Notes: generated by a model not told the origin, from the sequence alone. Positions 7,480 to 15,224 are shown, numbered from the stretch's first letter. The stretch: DNA of 17,574 nt from Bacteroidetes bacterium UBA6161 (GCA_002422315.1 DIUJ01000020.1:67172-84745), one strand, 5' to 3'. Numbers and translations: made by a program.

Positions 7480-8130
7480 TTAAATCTTATTTAAACGAAA
7501 GCACAAGTATTTAATATTCTTCCCTTCTTTAAGCCAAATTTTCTCATAATATGTTTTAAAAGTTAATTCTGGCTTAATTTCATTGCCTGAATATATATCA
7601 GAATTATCCTCTAAAATTTCTAACCCTTGTTCTTCAATTATCTGTTTGGTATAATCATAGAGCAAAGTCGAATCTGTTTTAAGGTTTACCAGGGTGTCAG
7701 ATTTGCAGATTTTCCTATAAATATCTAAAAATTTGGGAGAGGTAAGTCTTTTTCTTTCCCTACTTAACTGAGGCTGAGGATCGGGAAAAGTAATCCACAA
7801 TTCTGAAATTTCACCTGCATCAAAAAACTGTTCTAAGTGATCGATTTGAGCTCTAAAAAACGCAACATTCTTAAGTCCATTTTCTAGTGCATCAGTAGCA
7901 CCTTTCCATAGTCTTGCCCCTTTTATGTCTATTCCCATATAATTGCTATGGCTATATAACGCCCCTAGTGCATTGGAGTATTCGCCTCTACCACATGCCA
8001 ACTCTAGGACTATTCTATGGTTGTTTTTAAAAACTTCCTGAGCCCAATTCCCTTTATGATGCATGGTATAATCAAAAGTATTTTCCATCGCATCAAATTG
8101 TGCAAACTTTCTTAGTTTATTCTTTGCCAT
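7480..8130 (-). CDS. trmB: tRNA (guanine-N7-)-methyltransferase TrmB
   Basis: This 216-aa SAM-dependent enzyme makes 7-methylguanosine at position 46 in the tRNA variable loop. Visible motifs are the SAM-binding loop LELACGRGEYS (42-52), the acidic end of strand 2 in GIDIKG (66-71), and the family signature TFPDPQPQLSRERKRLTSPKF (114-134). KTDS (151-154) and the C-terminal TYYEK (193-197) contribute to SAM and tRNA binding in the family. The length is normal for short Bacteroidota TrmB. Its ATG directly follows the menE stop codon with no spacer, which suggests coupled translation. Confidence 0.95.
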   Translation of the reverse strand: MAKNKLRKFAQFDAMENTFDYTMHHKGNWAQEVFKNNHRIVLELACGRGEYSNALGALYSHSNYMGIDIKGARLWKGATDALENGLKNVAFFRAQIDHLEQFFDAGEISELWITFPDPQPQLSRERKRLTSPKFLDIYRKICKSDTLVNLKTDSTLLYDYTKQIIEEQGLEILEDNSDIYSGNEIKPELTFKTYYEKIWLKEGKNIKYLCFRLNKI

Positions 8131-9120
8131 TTATTGCTGCAAAGAAAGCAATTCTTTTATTTCGTTTCTTGAGATTTTTCCGCTTTGGGTATATGGAAGT
8201 TGGTTAAAGTATACAATTTCTTTGGGAATAAAAGCAGGTTTAAAACTTATTCGCAATTCTTCAAGTAACCAATTTCTTTCTAATTTGGGTATTGTATGTA
8301 CAAGCACTAGCTTTTGACCTAAAAGCTTATCTGGCATAGAACTTATCACAAAAGTATTTTCAACTAAAATACCCAATCGTGTAATCTTCTGTTCTAACTC
8401 TTCTGGATTAATTTTTAACCCTCCAGAGTTTATGATAAAATCTTTTCTGCCAAGTATTAGAAAACTATTGTCTTCTCTATGTTCTATAAGGTCATTGGTA
8501 TGCAATAAATGTTTGTAAAATGGCACTCCTATAGTTAAACTACCATCTTCTTCTTTAAAAATTCCAACATCTTTAAAAGGATAAAAGCGGCTTTGCTTGT
8601 TTTCACCATTAATCTTTCTTAAAGCAATATGAGAATATGTTTCGCTCATACCATAGCTATGCCAAAAAGTATTCTTAAAGTCTTGAAGTCTTTCCTCTAG
8701 TTCCAAAGACAATGATGCACCGCCAATCAATACATTTTTAAAAAGTGTTAATTTTTCAACTTCATCCTTGTCGTCAAGAATATTATGCAATTGCAATGGT
8801 GTTAGAGATACAAATGTGAAATCGTGTTTGGGCTTTAACAATTTAAAAGGCTGAATACTTGGCTCTAATACCATTATTTCGCAGTGCAAATACGCCGCCC
8901 TTGCCAACATCATTAGTCCACCAACGCTTTGTAAGGACAAGCAACACAAGATTTTTTCATTTTTCAATTCAAGAGTTTGAATGGTTTGTTTTGCACTCCA
9001 AATCATCCATTTTTTTTCCAATACAATTTCCTTTGGAGTACCAGTAGAACCAGAACTTTGTATTTTAAATAAAGTATTCTCTTCTGAATTCCATTGTTCA
9101 AAAAACTGCTTAAAGTTCAT
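8131..9120 (-). CDS. menE: o-succinylbenzoate-CoA ligase-like AMP-binding enzyme
   Basis: This 329-aa member of the acyl-adenylate-forming superfamily probably activates o-succinylbenzoate to its CoA thioester in menaquinone synthesis. Visible motifs are the phosphate loop SSGSTGTPK (22-30), YGMSET (156-161), the ribose-binding Asp in HTND (D210), the hinge GRKDF (224-228) and the catalytic Lys315 in SGKIS. It is shorter than typical MenE (about 450-490 aa) because the N-terminal subdomain is compact, as in Bacteroidota MenE. No other men genes are present here, so the substrate is inferred from family resemblance. It starts 3 bp after the polX stop. Confidence 0.85.
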   Translation of the reverse strand: MNFKQFFEQWNSEENTLFKIQSSGSTGTPKEIVLEKKWMIWSAKQTIQTLELKNEKILCCLSLQSVGGLMMLARAAYLHCEIMVLEPSIQPFKLLKPKHDFTFVSLTPLQLHNILDDKDEVEKLTLFKNVLIGGASLSLELEERLQDFKNTFWHSYGMSETYSHIALRKINGENKQSRFYPFKDVGIFKEEDGSLTIGVPFYKHLLHTNDLIEHREDNSFLILGRKDFIINSGGLKINPEELEQKITRLGILVENTFVISSMPDKLLGQKLVLVHTIPKLERNWLLEELRISFKPAFIPKEIVYFNQLPYTQSGKISRNEIKELLSLQQ

Positions 9121-9123
9121 TCT

Positions 9124-10773
9124 TTACTTTTTCTGGAGTGATAGAATCAAATCGTTATAATCCATAGCGTTCAAAACAAACTGTTTACCCAAGGCTGCTT
9201 TTTGTGCCACATATACACCATACTGCATATCCAGCAGGCCTTTTAATGAATGGGCATCTGGATTTATCGCTACTTTTACCCCTTTATCCATTGCCAAGTG
9301 CAGGTATTTCCAATCTAAATCTAATCTATATGGGTTTGCATTTAGTTCAATTGCCACTTTATTAGATGCACATGCATCCAGAATTTTATTTACATCAAAA
9401 CTATAACCCTCTCTTCCTAAAAGTAATCTACCACTAGGATGGCCCAATATATTAGTGTAAGGGTTTTCAATTGCTTTTATAAGTCTTTCTGTGGCCTTTG
9501 ATTCTTCCATTTTCAAACTGCTATGAACAGATGCAACTACTACATCAAAAAGTTGGAGAATATCGTTTCCATAATCTAGCGATCCATCCAAAAGAATATC
9601 GCTTTCTATGCCTTTAAGTATTCTAAATTCAGGGTATTTATTATTTAAAATATCAATTTCTTGATGTTGTGACAAAACTCTATCTACAGTTAAACCACCT
9701 GCATAGACTGCGGTTTGAGAATGGTCACAAATGGCCAAATAATCCCATTTTTGTTGCATACAAAACAAAGCCATTTCTTCAATGCTATTTTTTCCATCAG
9801 ACCAAGTAGAGTGATTGTGTAAAGCTCCTTTTAAATCTGAGTAAGTTAGAGAGTTAGATTGCAAATCTGGCCTTTCAAACTCCAAAAAACCATCTCTTCT
9901 TTCTGGAATTATATAAGGCAAACTATTTACTTCATAAATTGCAAATTCAGATTGTACATCTGTAGGTATAGACTTGAAATTTGACAAATGGCCTGCACTA
10001 GCTGATTTCACAAATTGAGTAGCCACAAATTCATTTGGGCCACTTAGCCAAAAAACTATAGGGAAATTGTTGTTTAACTTTAGTAAAATATGATCTGAAA
10101 ATACATCTGGAACAAATCCAATTTGAATGAAAAATGTAATTAGGGATTCTAAATTTGTGCTTGTTATTACAAAATCTAAACTATCTAGAATTTCGCACTT
10201 CCTCCTATAAGCGCCAGAATACTCTATTTTTGAAACAAAGTCAAGGCCCGAAATGGATTGCATCAACTCTTGCGCAATTGGTTCTAGTTTTGCATACAAA
10301 AACTTATTTTTATTGTTTTGTCTGAAATCTATTTCTTTTATAATATTGGTTTGGGTTTTTTCTCCAAAACCCTTAAGCTCCACCAGCCTATTTTCTTGGC
10401 AAGCATACAAAAGCTCTGTTTCCGATTCTATACCTAATCCTTGCCACAGCTCTCTAACTTTTTTAGAGCCCAACCCTCTAATTTTTAAAACATCTAGTAA
10501 TCCAGCAGGTGTTATTTGGAGAATATTTTCTAATTCTTCGAAAGTACCAGATGCTAAAATAGAAAGAATTTTTGTTTTATAACTTTTTGGAATGTCTACA
10601 TTGGCTTGAATCTCTTCTGTGCTTAATTCGCTAAGTGGGTATATGATTTTTTTAAAGGCAAAAGAAGCGTTTGTATAAATTTTAGATTTAAAATCATTCT
10701 CCCCATGAAGCTCTAGGAGTTTACCATAAAGGGTGAGAATACTTGCTATTTCAGAATTATCTTTCACTTGCAT
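9124..10773 (-). CDS. polX: PolX-like protein: degenerate Pol X core with intact PHP phosphoesterase
   Basis: The protein has 549 aa. An N-terminal Pol X 8-kDa-like region (1-70) is followed by helix-hairpin-helix motifs around IRGLGSKK (98-105) and LKGFGEKT (133-140), then the Pol X palm and a C-terminal PHP domain (about 315-549). The palm keeps GAYRR (187-191), but the catalytic carboxylates are altered. The DxD pair reads S198-L-D200, and the third Asp position (in the VDLR-like strand) appears to be Val240. The PHP metal ligands are complete: H319, H321, D326, H351, E390, H417, H445, D506 and H508. The likely activity is 3'-5' exonuclease or AP-site processing in base-excision repair without DNA synthesis. 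It is the first gene of a four-gene operon. Confidence 0.9.
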   Translation of the reverse strand: MQVKDNSEIASILTLYGKLLELHGENDFKSKIYTNASFAFKKIIYPLSELSTEEIQANVDIPKSYKTKILSILASGTFEELENILQITPAGLLDVLKIRGLGSKKVRELWQGLGIESETELLYACQENRLVELKGFGEKTQTNIIKEIDFRQNNKNKFLYAKLEPIAQELMQSISGLDFVSKIEYSGAYRRKCEILDSLDFVITSTNLESLITFFIQIGFVPDVFSDHILLKLNNNFPIVFWLSGPNEFVATQFVKSASAGHLSNFKSIPTDVQSEFAIYEVNSLPYIIPERRDGFLEFERPDLQSNSLTYSDLKGALHNHSTWSDGKNSIEEMALFCMQQKWDYLAICDHSQTAVYAGGLTVDRVLSQHQEIDILNNKYPEFRILKGIESDILLDGSLDYGNDILQLFDVVVASVHSSLKMEESKATERLIKAIENPYTNILGHPSGRLLLGREGYSFDVNKILDACASNKVAIELNANPYRLDLDWKYLHLAMDKGVKVAINPDAHSLKGLLDMQYGVYVAQKAALGKQFVLNAMDYNDLILSLQKK

Positions 10774-10781
10774 TAGAAAGG

Positions 10782-10789
10782 CAATATTA
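10782..10789 (-). promoter_or_regulatory. possible -7 element (TAATATTG) of the polX operon
   Basis: The minus strand reads TAATATTG, one mismatch from TAnnTTTG, 8 bp before the polX ATG and directly after the tlpA-like terminator. Because that terminator separates the two genes, the operon needs its own promoter somewhere in this short gap or inside the hairpin region. Weak call. Confidence 0.25.
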
Positions 10790-10790
10790 C

Positions 10791-10817
10791 AAAAAAAGCC
10801 GAGTATAGACCCGGCTT
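10791..10817 (-). terminator. intrinsic terminator of the TlpA-like gene
   Basis: On the minus strand a hairpin AAGCCG / CGGCTT (10812-10817 with 10796-10801) has an inner GT/AC pair and loop CTAT. It is followed by a T run (complement of 10791-10797). It lies 21 bp beyond the TlpA-like stop and just before the polX start. Confidence 0.85.
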
Positions 10818-10837
10818 GTTATTAAATTAATAGTAGT

Positions 10838-11329
10838 TTATTTTGCGCATTTTTTAATCTCTTCCAGAAGTTTATATTCTGCACCTTCTGTATAGCCTAC
10901 GTGCTTATATACTATTTTGCCTTCTTTATTTATTAAAAATGTCATTGGAGGATTTTGAACATTTAGTGCTCTCGACAAATCTTTATTTTCGTCAAGTAAA
11001 ATTTTGTATGGCCATCCTTTCCCATTTACCAATGGTTTTACTTTGGGAATATTCCTAGCATCATCTACTGTAACTGCTACCATTTCTATTCCATACTCTT
11101 CCACCCAATCTTCATAAAGTTCGTTTATGTTATCTAGCTCTTTAATACACGGGCCACACCATGTTGCCCAAAAAGAAACCACTGTAATTTTACCATTAGA
11201 ACCATAATCTTGTATGTTTATAGTCTTACCTTCTAAATCTTTTAATTCTACAGAAGGTAAATCGTTATGTGTTTTATTTGTAAAAGCCAAGCCTATAAAT
11301 AAGGAAGAAAGTAATAAAAGGTTTTTCAT
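10838..11329 (-). CDS. TlpA-like thiol-disulfide oxidoreductase (periplasmic thioredoxin fold)
   Basis: The 163-aa protein has an N-terminal signal peptide or anchor (about 1-17) and one thioredoxin domain. The redox site is WCGPC (57-61) in SFWATWCGPCIKEL, and the cis-Pro is Pro128 in NPPMTFLIN. This pattern is typical of TlpA/ResA-like proteins, which reduce disulfides in exported proteins or apocytochromes. A lone Cys three residues from the C-terminus (KKCAK) is unusual. It has its own -7 element and terminator, so it is probably monocistronic. No cytochrome maturation genes are nearby, so its partner is unknown. Confidence 0.9.
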   Translation of the reverse strand: MKNLLLLSSLFIGLAFTNKTHNDLPSVELKDLEGKTINIQDYGSNGKITVVSFWATWCGPCIKELDNINELYEDWVEEYGIEMVAVTVDDARNIPKVKPLVNGKGWPYKILLDENKDLSRALNVQNPPMTFLINKEGKIVYKHVGYTEGAEYKLLEEIKKCAK

Positions 11330-11365
11330 AAGTTAAATTTAAAATATTGTTTTCAATTAATGTGC

Positions 11366-11373
11366 CAAAGTTA
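11366..11373 (-). promoter_or_regulatory. -7 element (TAACTTTG) of the TlpA-like gene
   Basis: The minus strand reads TAACTTTG, a full match to TAnnTTTG, in the 54-bp gap between the O-antigen ligase stop and the TlpA-like ATG. The leader would be about 30 nt. No convincing -33 element is visible. Confidence 0.5.
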
Positions 11374-11383
11374 CAAAAAACAA

Positions 11384-12616
11384 CTATTCTGTTTTATTTA
11401 AAAAGTATGTAAAGGGGATAAAAAATACCCAGGCCGCTATGCTCACCTGTCTTTCTAGCATGGATTCTACTAAAAATGAGAAGATAAACAAACTTAATAT
11501 GGCAAAACCAATTGGGCTTTTAGCATAATAACGAAAATACAAAAACAACAAAACCAGAAACACAACCAAGCCCTGTATACCCATTTGTAAGGCTGTTTCC
11601 AAAAATTGATTGTGGGGATTTTTTCTATTTTGCTCTGTTAGTAAAGTTTTATTTTTTTCGTACTGAAATTGCATTTGTTCTTCAACATTGCCAAGCCCTA
11701 TACCTAAGGGATTATTTTCCAGCAATGTTATTGCAGTTTTCCATGCCTCAACCCTCATTGCTACGCTTTTGTCATTGGGATTCAAGTTTTCTGTTATAGT
11801 TTGAATGTCCTCGTTTGTATTTTTAATTCTATTTTGCAAAGAAGGAGATATAAAAACAAACAGGATTGGTAAAAAAAGAAATAATAGCAACCCCAGTAAA
11901 AACTTCTTTTTAGAGGTTTCCCAAACTTTTACTCCATAAAAAGAGACCATAACAAACAGTGACAAATAAAATCCAAACAAACCTGTTCTAGCTGATAAAA
12001 CATGTAAATTCAACAGATTTATTGAACTAAACAACAACAACGAAAAAGGAATTATGAATGGGAGTTTGCTGTAATTCTTTATCGCAAAATAGAAACCAAC
12101 CAAAACAGACAATGCATTTAAAACACTAAATTGGATATGGTATATACCATACCCAAATAAGATTGGGATTGGTTTTGCTTGTAAAATCAAATCGTCAAAA
12201 TACTCTTTATTTTGTAAATATACCAATGAACTAATGGAACCTGTGAGGTAAACAAAAAAAACAAAAACTAAAACTATGATCGAAATTTGTTTTAAAGTTA
12301 ATTTTCTTAACGAAAAAAAAAGCATAGGCATTAATGCAATAGGTAATTTCAGAATAAATTTCCTCTGAGCTTCTACTTCATTGTTGGAAATAAACATCGA
12401 AATAAGTAATATTAAAAAATAAGCTATAGAAGCAAATAATAAAGGTTTCAAAGATTTATCGTCTAAAGAGAGAGTATTCTTTGAAAAGCTGACTAGGCCA
12501 ATTAACAGTAAAGAAGCCAAACTTATACTCATCAAAGCCGGCGATATAAAAAAAGCTGCCATTAGAAGGCAGCTTATTATTGTTACAACACTTGTTAATT
12601 TTTCTTTAAATATCAT
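11384..12616 (-). CDS. O-antigen ligase / Wzy-type polysaccharide membrane protein
   Basis: This 410-aa integral membrane protein has about 10-12 hydrophobic segments. A large soluble loop (about 255-345) carries the Wzy_C hallmarks: HVLSARTGLFG (205-215, R210), a conserved Arg in AMRVEAW (R288), and NPHNQFLETALQMG (333-346, H335). The family covers WaaL ligases, which move O-antigen from undecaprenyl diphosphate to lipid A core, and Wzy polymerases; sequence alone cannot separate them. It starts 8 bp after the LysM gene, so it is probably co-transcribed with it. A terminator-like hairpin lies within its first 70 bases (see 12548-12575). The start at 12616 is kept because later ATGs would cut into the first membrane segment. 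Confidence 0.88.
   Translation of the reverse strand: MIFKEKLTSVVTIISCLLMAAFFISPALMSISLASLLLIGLVSFSKNTLSLDDKSLKPLLFASIAYFLILLISMFISNNEVEAQRKFILKLPIALMPMLFFSLRKLTLKQISIIVLVFVFFVYLTGSISSLVYLQNKEYFDDLILQAKPIPILFGYGIYHIQFSVLNALSVLVGFYFAIKNYSKLPFIIPFSLLLFSSINLLNLHVLSARTGLFGFYLSLFVMVSFYGVKVWETSKKKFLLGLLLFLFLPILFVFISPSLQNRIKNTNEDIQTITENLNPNDKSVAMRVEAWKTAITLLENNPLGIGLGNVEEQMQFQYEKNKTLLTEQNRKNPHNQFLETALQMGIQGLVVFLVLLFLYFRYYAKSPIGFAILSLFIFSFLVESMLERQVSIAAWVFFIPFTYFLNKTE
12548..12575 (-). terminator. terminator-like hairpin inside the 5' end of the O-antigen ligase gene
   Basis: The minus strand has a perfect 8-bp stem AAGCTGCC / GGCAGCTT with a 7-nt loop TTCTAAT, followed at once by a T run (seven T in total, two of them within the stem). 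This is as good as the other terminators in the window. It begins 41 bp after the ATG at 12616 and codes for SCLLMAAFF in a membrane helix. It could end LysM transcripts, or attenuate the ligase gene. Confidence 0.55.
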
Positions 12617-12624
12617 TTAATTAA

Positions 12625-13584
12625 TTACTTAGCGTAATTTACTTTCACTTGTTTTTGATTATCTGAAATTCCCAATTTTTTAGATAATGTTGGATTTATA
12701 ATCAAAACTTGATTTGCAGGTAACTTTGAATTTCCTACAACCCTGGCAAATGCCGATTTGTTATTTTCAGGGTTTGTAATCATAATTATAGTACCAATTT
12801 TTGCATTGGAATGAATTACAAAATTTCTTTCCTGAGCCAAATCACCATCGGAACTAATGGTTATATTTCCTGTTTCTATAATTTCATCACCCACTGTTCT
12901 TACTGATTTTGCGTTTGTTATTGGGAAATTTTCTGCGGAAGGATTTCCAATAACATCTTTATTTGTAATCGTTTTGGGAGTTTCTGCTGGTATTGTTTTT
13001 TCTGCCGGCGGATTAGACTTTGGAACATCTACCTTAGGGGTTTCTGGTTTTTTTTCTACTGCTTCTGGTGGTGCAGGTTTTGTTTCTATAGCGGTCATTG
13101 CGGTAGGTATAGATATGGCTATTTTCTGACCTACATTAAGATTATCAGAAGTTAGATTATTCCATTGTTTAATATCTTCTACTTTAACTTTATAAAGCGA
13201 AGCTATTTTAAAAAGTGTCTCGCCAGGCTCTACGGTATGGTATTTAGTAAGGTCTTTTGATTCGTTTATTATTCTATCTGAAGAGCTAACAACTTTAGGC
13301 GCTGTAACTGGTGCAGTTCTTGAAGAACTTGTTTCTACATAATTAGAAGGAATTAAAATAGTTGCTCCAACATTTACTCTATCCAAATTCATGCCTTCAT
13401 TTGCTTTTTGTATAGCACTTAAATTTGTTTTGTATTTCCTAGCTATTCCACTAACCGTTTGCCCTGGATCTACCTTGTGCAATACAAACCACTTCTCTCC
13501 TACTTTTTTAATACCAATAGAATCTGATGGATTTGCCAATGCTGCAAATGGAAGGAATAAGAATGCGAATAATATCTTTTTCAT
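12625..13584 (-). CDS. exported LysM protein with C-terminal DPBB-like domain
   Basis: The 319-aa protein has a signal peptide (about 1-17, AALA/NP). It carries two LysM peptidoglycan-binding domains: about 36-79 (VDPGQTVSGIARKYKTN...) and about 115-160 (VEPGETLFKIASLYKVK...). A Pro/Lys/Glu-rich linker (161-210) follows. The C-terminal domain (about 246-319) resembles the RlpA-type double-psi beta barrel: GTIIMITNPENNKSAFARVVG, then INPTLSKKLGI. In that last motif the position of the RlpA catalytic Asp (DLS) appears to hold Asn, so a structural rather than lytic role is likely. It is probably periplasmic and bound to the cell wall. It is transcribed with the O-antigen ligase and is divergent from the NfeD gene. 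Confidence 0.88.
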   Translation of the reverse strand: MKKILFAFLFLPFAALANPSDSIGIKKVGEKWFVLHKVDPGQTVSGIARKYKTNLSAIQKANEGMNLDRVNVGATILIPSNYVETSSSRTAPVTAPKVVSSSDRIINESKDLTKYHTVEPGETLFKIASLYKVKVEDIKQWNNLTSDNLNVGQKIAISIPTAMTAIETKPAPPEAVEKKPETPKVDVPKSNPPAEKTIPAETPKTITNKDVIGNPSAENFPITNAKSVRTVGDEIIETGNITISSDGDLAQERNFVIHSNAKIGTIIMITNPENNKSAFARVVGNSKLPANQVLIINPTLSKKLGISDNQKQVKVNYAK

Positions 13585-13614
13585 GTTACTGATTTTTTAA
13601 ACAAAGTTTAGATT

Positions 13615-13636
13615 TCAAATTTAAGGCCAAATTTGA
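13615..13636. promoter_or_regulatory. inverted repeat over the LysM gene promoter (possible operator)
   Basis: TCAAATTT (13615-13622) and its exact reverse complement AAATTTGA (13629-13636) flank the spacer AAGGCC. The left arm contains the minus-strand -7 match, so a dimeric regulator bound here would block the LysM promoter. No regulator gene is nearby; the role is inferred. Confidence 0.35.
13616..13623 (-). promoter_or_regulatory. -7 element (TAAATTTG) of the LysM gene
   Basis: The minus strand reads TAAATTTG, a full match to TAnnTTTG, 31 bp before the ATG at 13584. A second, imperfect TTTG-containing site (TAAACTTTG, with spacing of three) lies closer to the gene. Confidence 0.4.
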
Positions 13637-13722
13637 TAACTTCTTTAAATTGCCTACTTTTCAATGCTTTGTTTATTTCCACAAATCTGAAATATTGAGG
13701 TAAAAACTATACAATCTCTCTG

Positions 13723-13730
13723 TATCTTTG
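13723..13730 (+). promoter_or_regulatory. -7 element (TATCTTTG) of the NfeD gene
   Basis: TATCTTTG fully matches TAnnTTTG, 21 bp before the ATG at 13752. The nearest upstream TTG (13695-13697) is 25 bp away, longer than usual for a -33 element. Confidence 0.5.
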
Positions 13731-13751
13731 TAATCGTATAAATACCAAATT

Positions 13752-15125
13752 ATGAAAAAAAGAAGCTTCCTTGTTTATTTTCTATTGCCTATTATTCTTT
13801 TTCTTTCCTTTGAAAGCCAAGCACAAAATTTAAAAAAAGTAGTTGTAGTTCCAATTAGAGAAGAAATTGCCCCATCGGCAACACGTCTAGTAGCAAAGGC
13901 TTTACATTATGCAAGAGAAATTAAAGCCGACTTAGTAGCAATCGACATGGATACTTATGGTGGCTTGGTAACGGATGCCGATTCCATTCGTTTTGCAATC
14001 TTAAGCTCCCCTATCCCAGTTATTGTGTTTATAAACCCAAATGCAGCCTCCGCAGGTGCACTAATTTCTATAGCATGTGATAAAATATATATGAAGCAAG
14101 GTGCGAATATTGGCGCCGCTACTGTTGTAAACCAAAATGGAGAAGCAGCTCCCGACAAATTCCAAAGTTATATGCGAGGAATTATTAGAGCTACAGCAGA
14201 AGCTAAAGGTATAGATACTATTTTAAATGGCGATACTATTTGGGTTAGAAATCCAAAAATTGCCGAAGCCATGGTAGACCAAGATATAGAAATAGATGGT
14301 GTAACAGAAAAAGGCAAAGTAATCACTTTAACCCCTCAAGAAGCTATAAAACTTGGATTCTGTGATGGAATTGTTGGAAACTTAGATGAAGCAATAAATG
14401 CATATGGAATAATAAAATATGAAACTATTGTTATTCAAAAAAATATGATAGACGTGATTTTTGGGTTTTTTAAAAATCCTGCTGTTTCTGGAATTTTAGT
14501 TTTACTTATACTAGGTGGTATTTATTATGAATTACAATCCCCAGGATTAGGATTCCCAATAGTGGTTTCTATAGTAGCAGCTTTCCTCTATTTTGTTCCA
14601 AATTTCATTGATGGACTTGCTGCTAACTGGGAAATCTTGTTATTTATTCTTGGCCTAATACTTTTAGGAATTGAAATCTTTGCAATCCCTGGCTTTGGGA
14701 TTTTTGGTGTGTCCGGAATAGTGTTGGTACTTTTTTCTTTAGTAAGCTCTCTTATAGCAAATGATGGATTTGATTTTACAATCCAAAACTCCTCTCAAAT
14801 ACGTATTGCCTTTCAAATTATTACATTTTCTGTTTTAGCATTTCTAACTCTTATTATACTTGCATCTCAAGGTTTTCACAAACTTGCTTTTATAAAAAAG
14901 GCAAGTTTAGAAGCCACTTTAGAAAAGAATAGTCAAAAAAATACAGTTGTGAATAAATTCGAAAACACAATTGCAATATGTTTTACTGACCTAAAACCTT
15001 ATGGTAAAATAATCATCGAAGATAAGATATATAATGCAATGTGTATCAATGGATATGCTTCTAAAGGAGACCAAGTATTATTGTTGCGTAAAGAATTTGA
15101 TAATTGGCATTGTAGGATAATTTAG
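13752..15125 (+). CDS. NfeD-family ClpP-class membrane serine protease
   Basis: The 457-aa protein has a signal peptide (about 1-24), then a ClpP-like domain (about 28-215). The nucleophile is probably Ser100 in NAASAGA, and the general base is probably Lys136, in the helix after the GANIGAAT motif, giving a Ser-Lys dyad as in archaeal 1510-N proteins. About five membrane helices follow (about 245-371), then an NfeD OB-fold-like domain (about 403-457: LKPYGKIIIEDKIYNAM). This is the long NfeD1b architecture, whose archaeal relatives cleave stomatin and are linked to membrane quality control. The usual stomatin/SPFH neighbour is missing here, so the partner is elsewhere or different. It has its own promoter. 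Confidence 0.9.
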   Translation: MKKRSFLVYFLLPIILFLSFESQAQNLKKVVVVPIREEIAPSATRLVAKALHYAREIKADLVAIDMDTYGGLVTDADSIRFAILSSPIPVIVFINPNAASAGALISIACDKIYMKQGANIGAATVVNQNGEAAPDKFQSYMRGIIRATAEAKGIDTILNGDTIWVRNPKIAEAMVDQDIEIDGVTEKGKVITLTPQEAIKLGFCDGIVGNLDEAINAYGIIKYETIVIQKNMIDVIFGFFKNPAVSGILVLLILGGIYYELQSPGLGFPIVVSIVAAFLYFVPNFIDGLAANWEILLFILGLILLGIEIFAIPGFGIFGVSGIVLVLFSLVSSLIANDGFDFTIQNSSQIRIAFQIITFSVLAFLTLIILASQGFHKLAFIKKASLEATLEKNSQKNTVVNKFENTIAICFTDLKPYGKIIIEDKIYNAMCINGYASKGDQVLLLRKEFDNWHCRII

Positions 15126-15167
15126 TCGATTATTTTGGCGATTCGTCCATAAGATATTTAGTGTGAA

Positions 15168-15185
15168 TTATTTCAATTGAAATAA
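15168..15185. repeat. 18-bp perfect palindrome upstream of the small acidic gene
   Basis: TTATTTCAATTGAAATAA is a perfect palindrome in the 99-bp gap before the gene at 15225. It lies just upstream of TAATTTG (15191-15197), a -7-like box one base short. The position would suit an operator, but it is AT-rich and could be chance. Confidence 0.4.
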
Positions 15186-15224
15186 GAATGTAATTTGAAA
15201 CTTGATAAACCACATTAAAATTTA

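Noticed and set aside
10253..10582. 109-aa open frame opposite polX
   Set aside because: It is antisense to the conserved HhH and Pol X region, with no independent support.
12857..13129. 90-aa Gly/Val-rich open frame opposite the LysM protein linker
   Set aside because: It is a shadow of the Pro/Lys/Glu-rich linker read on the other strand, with no start signal.
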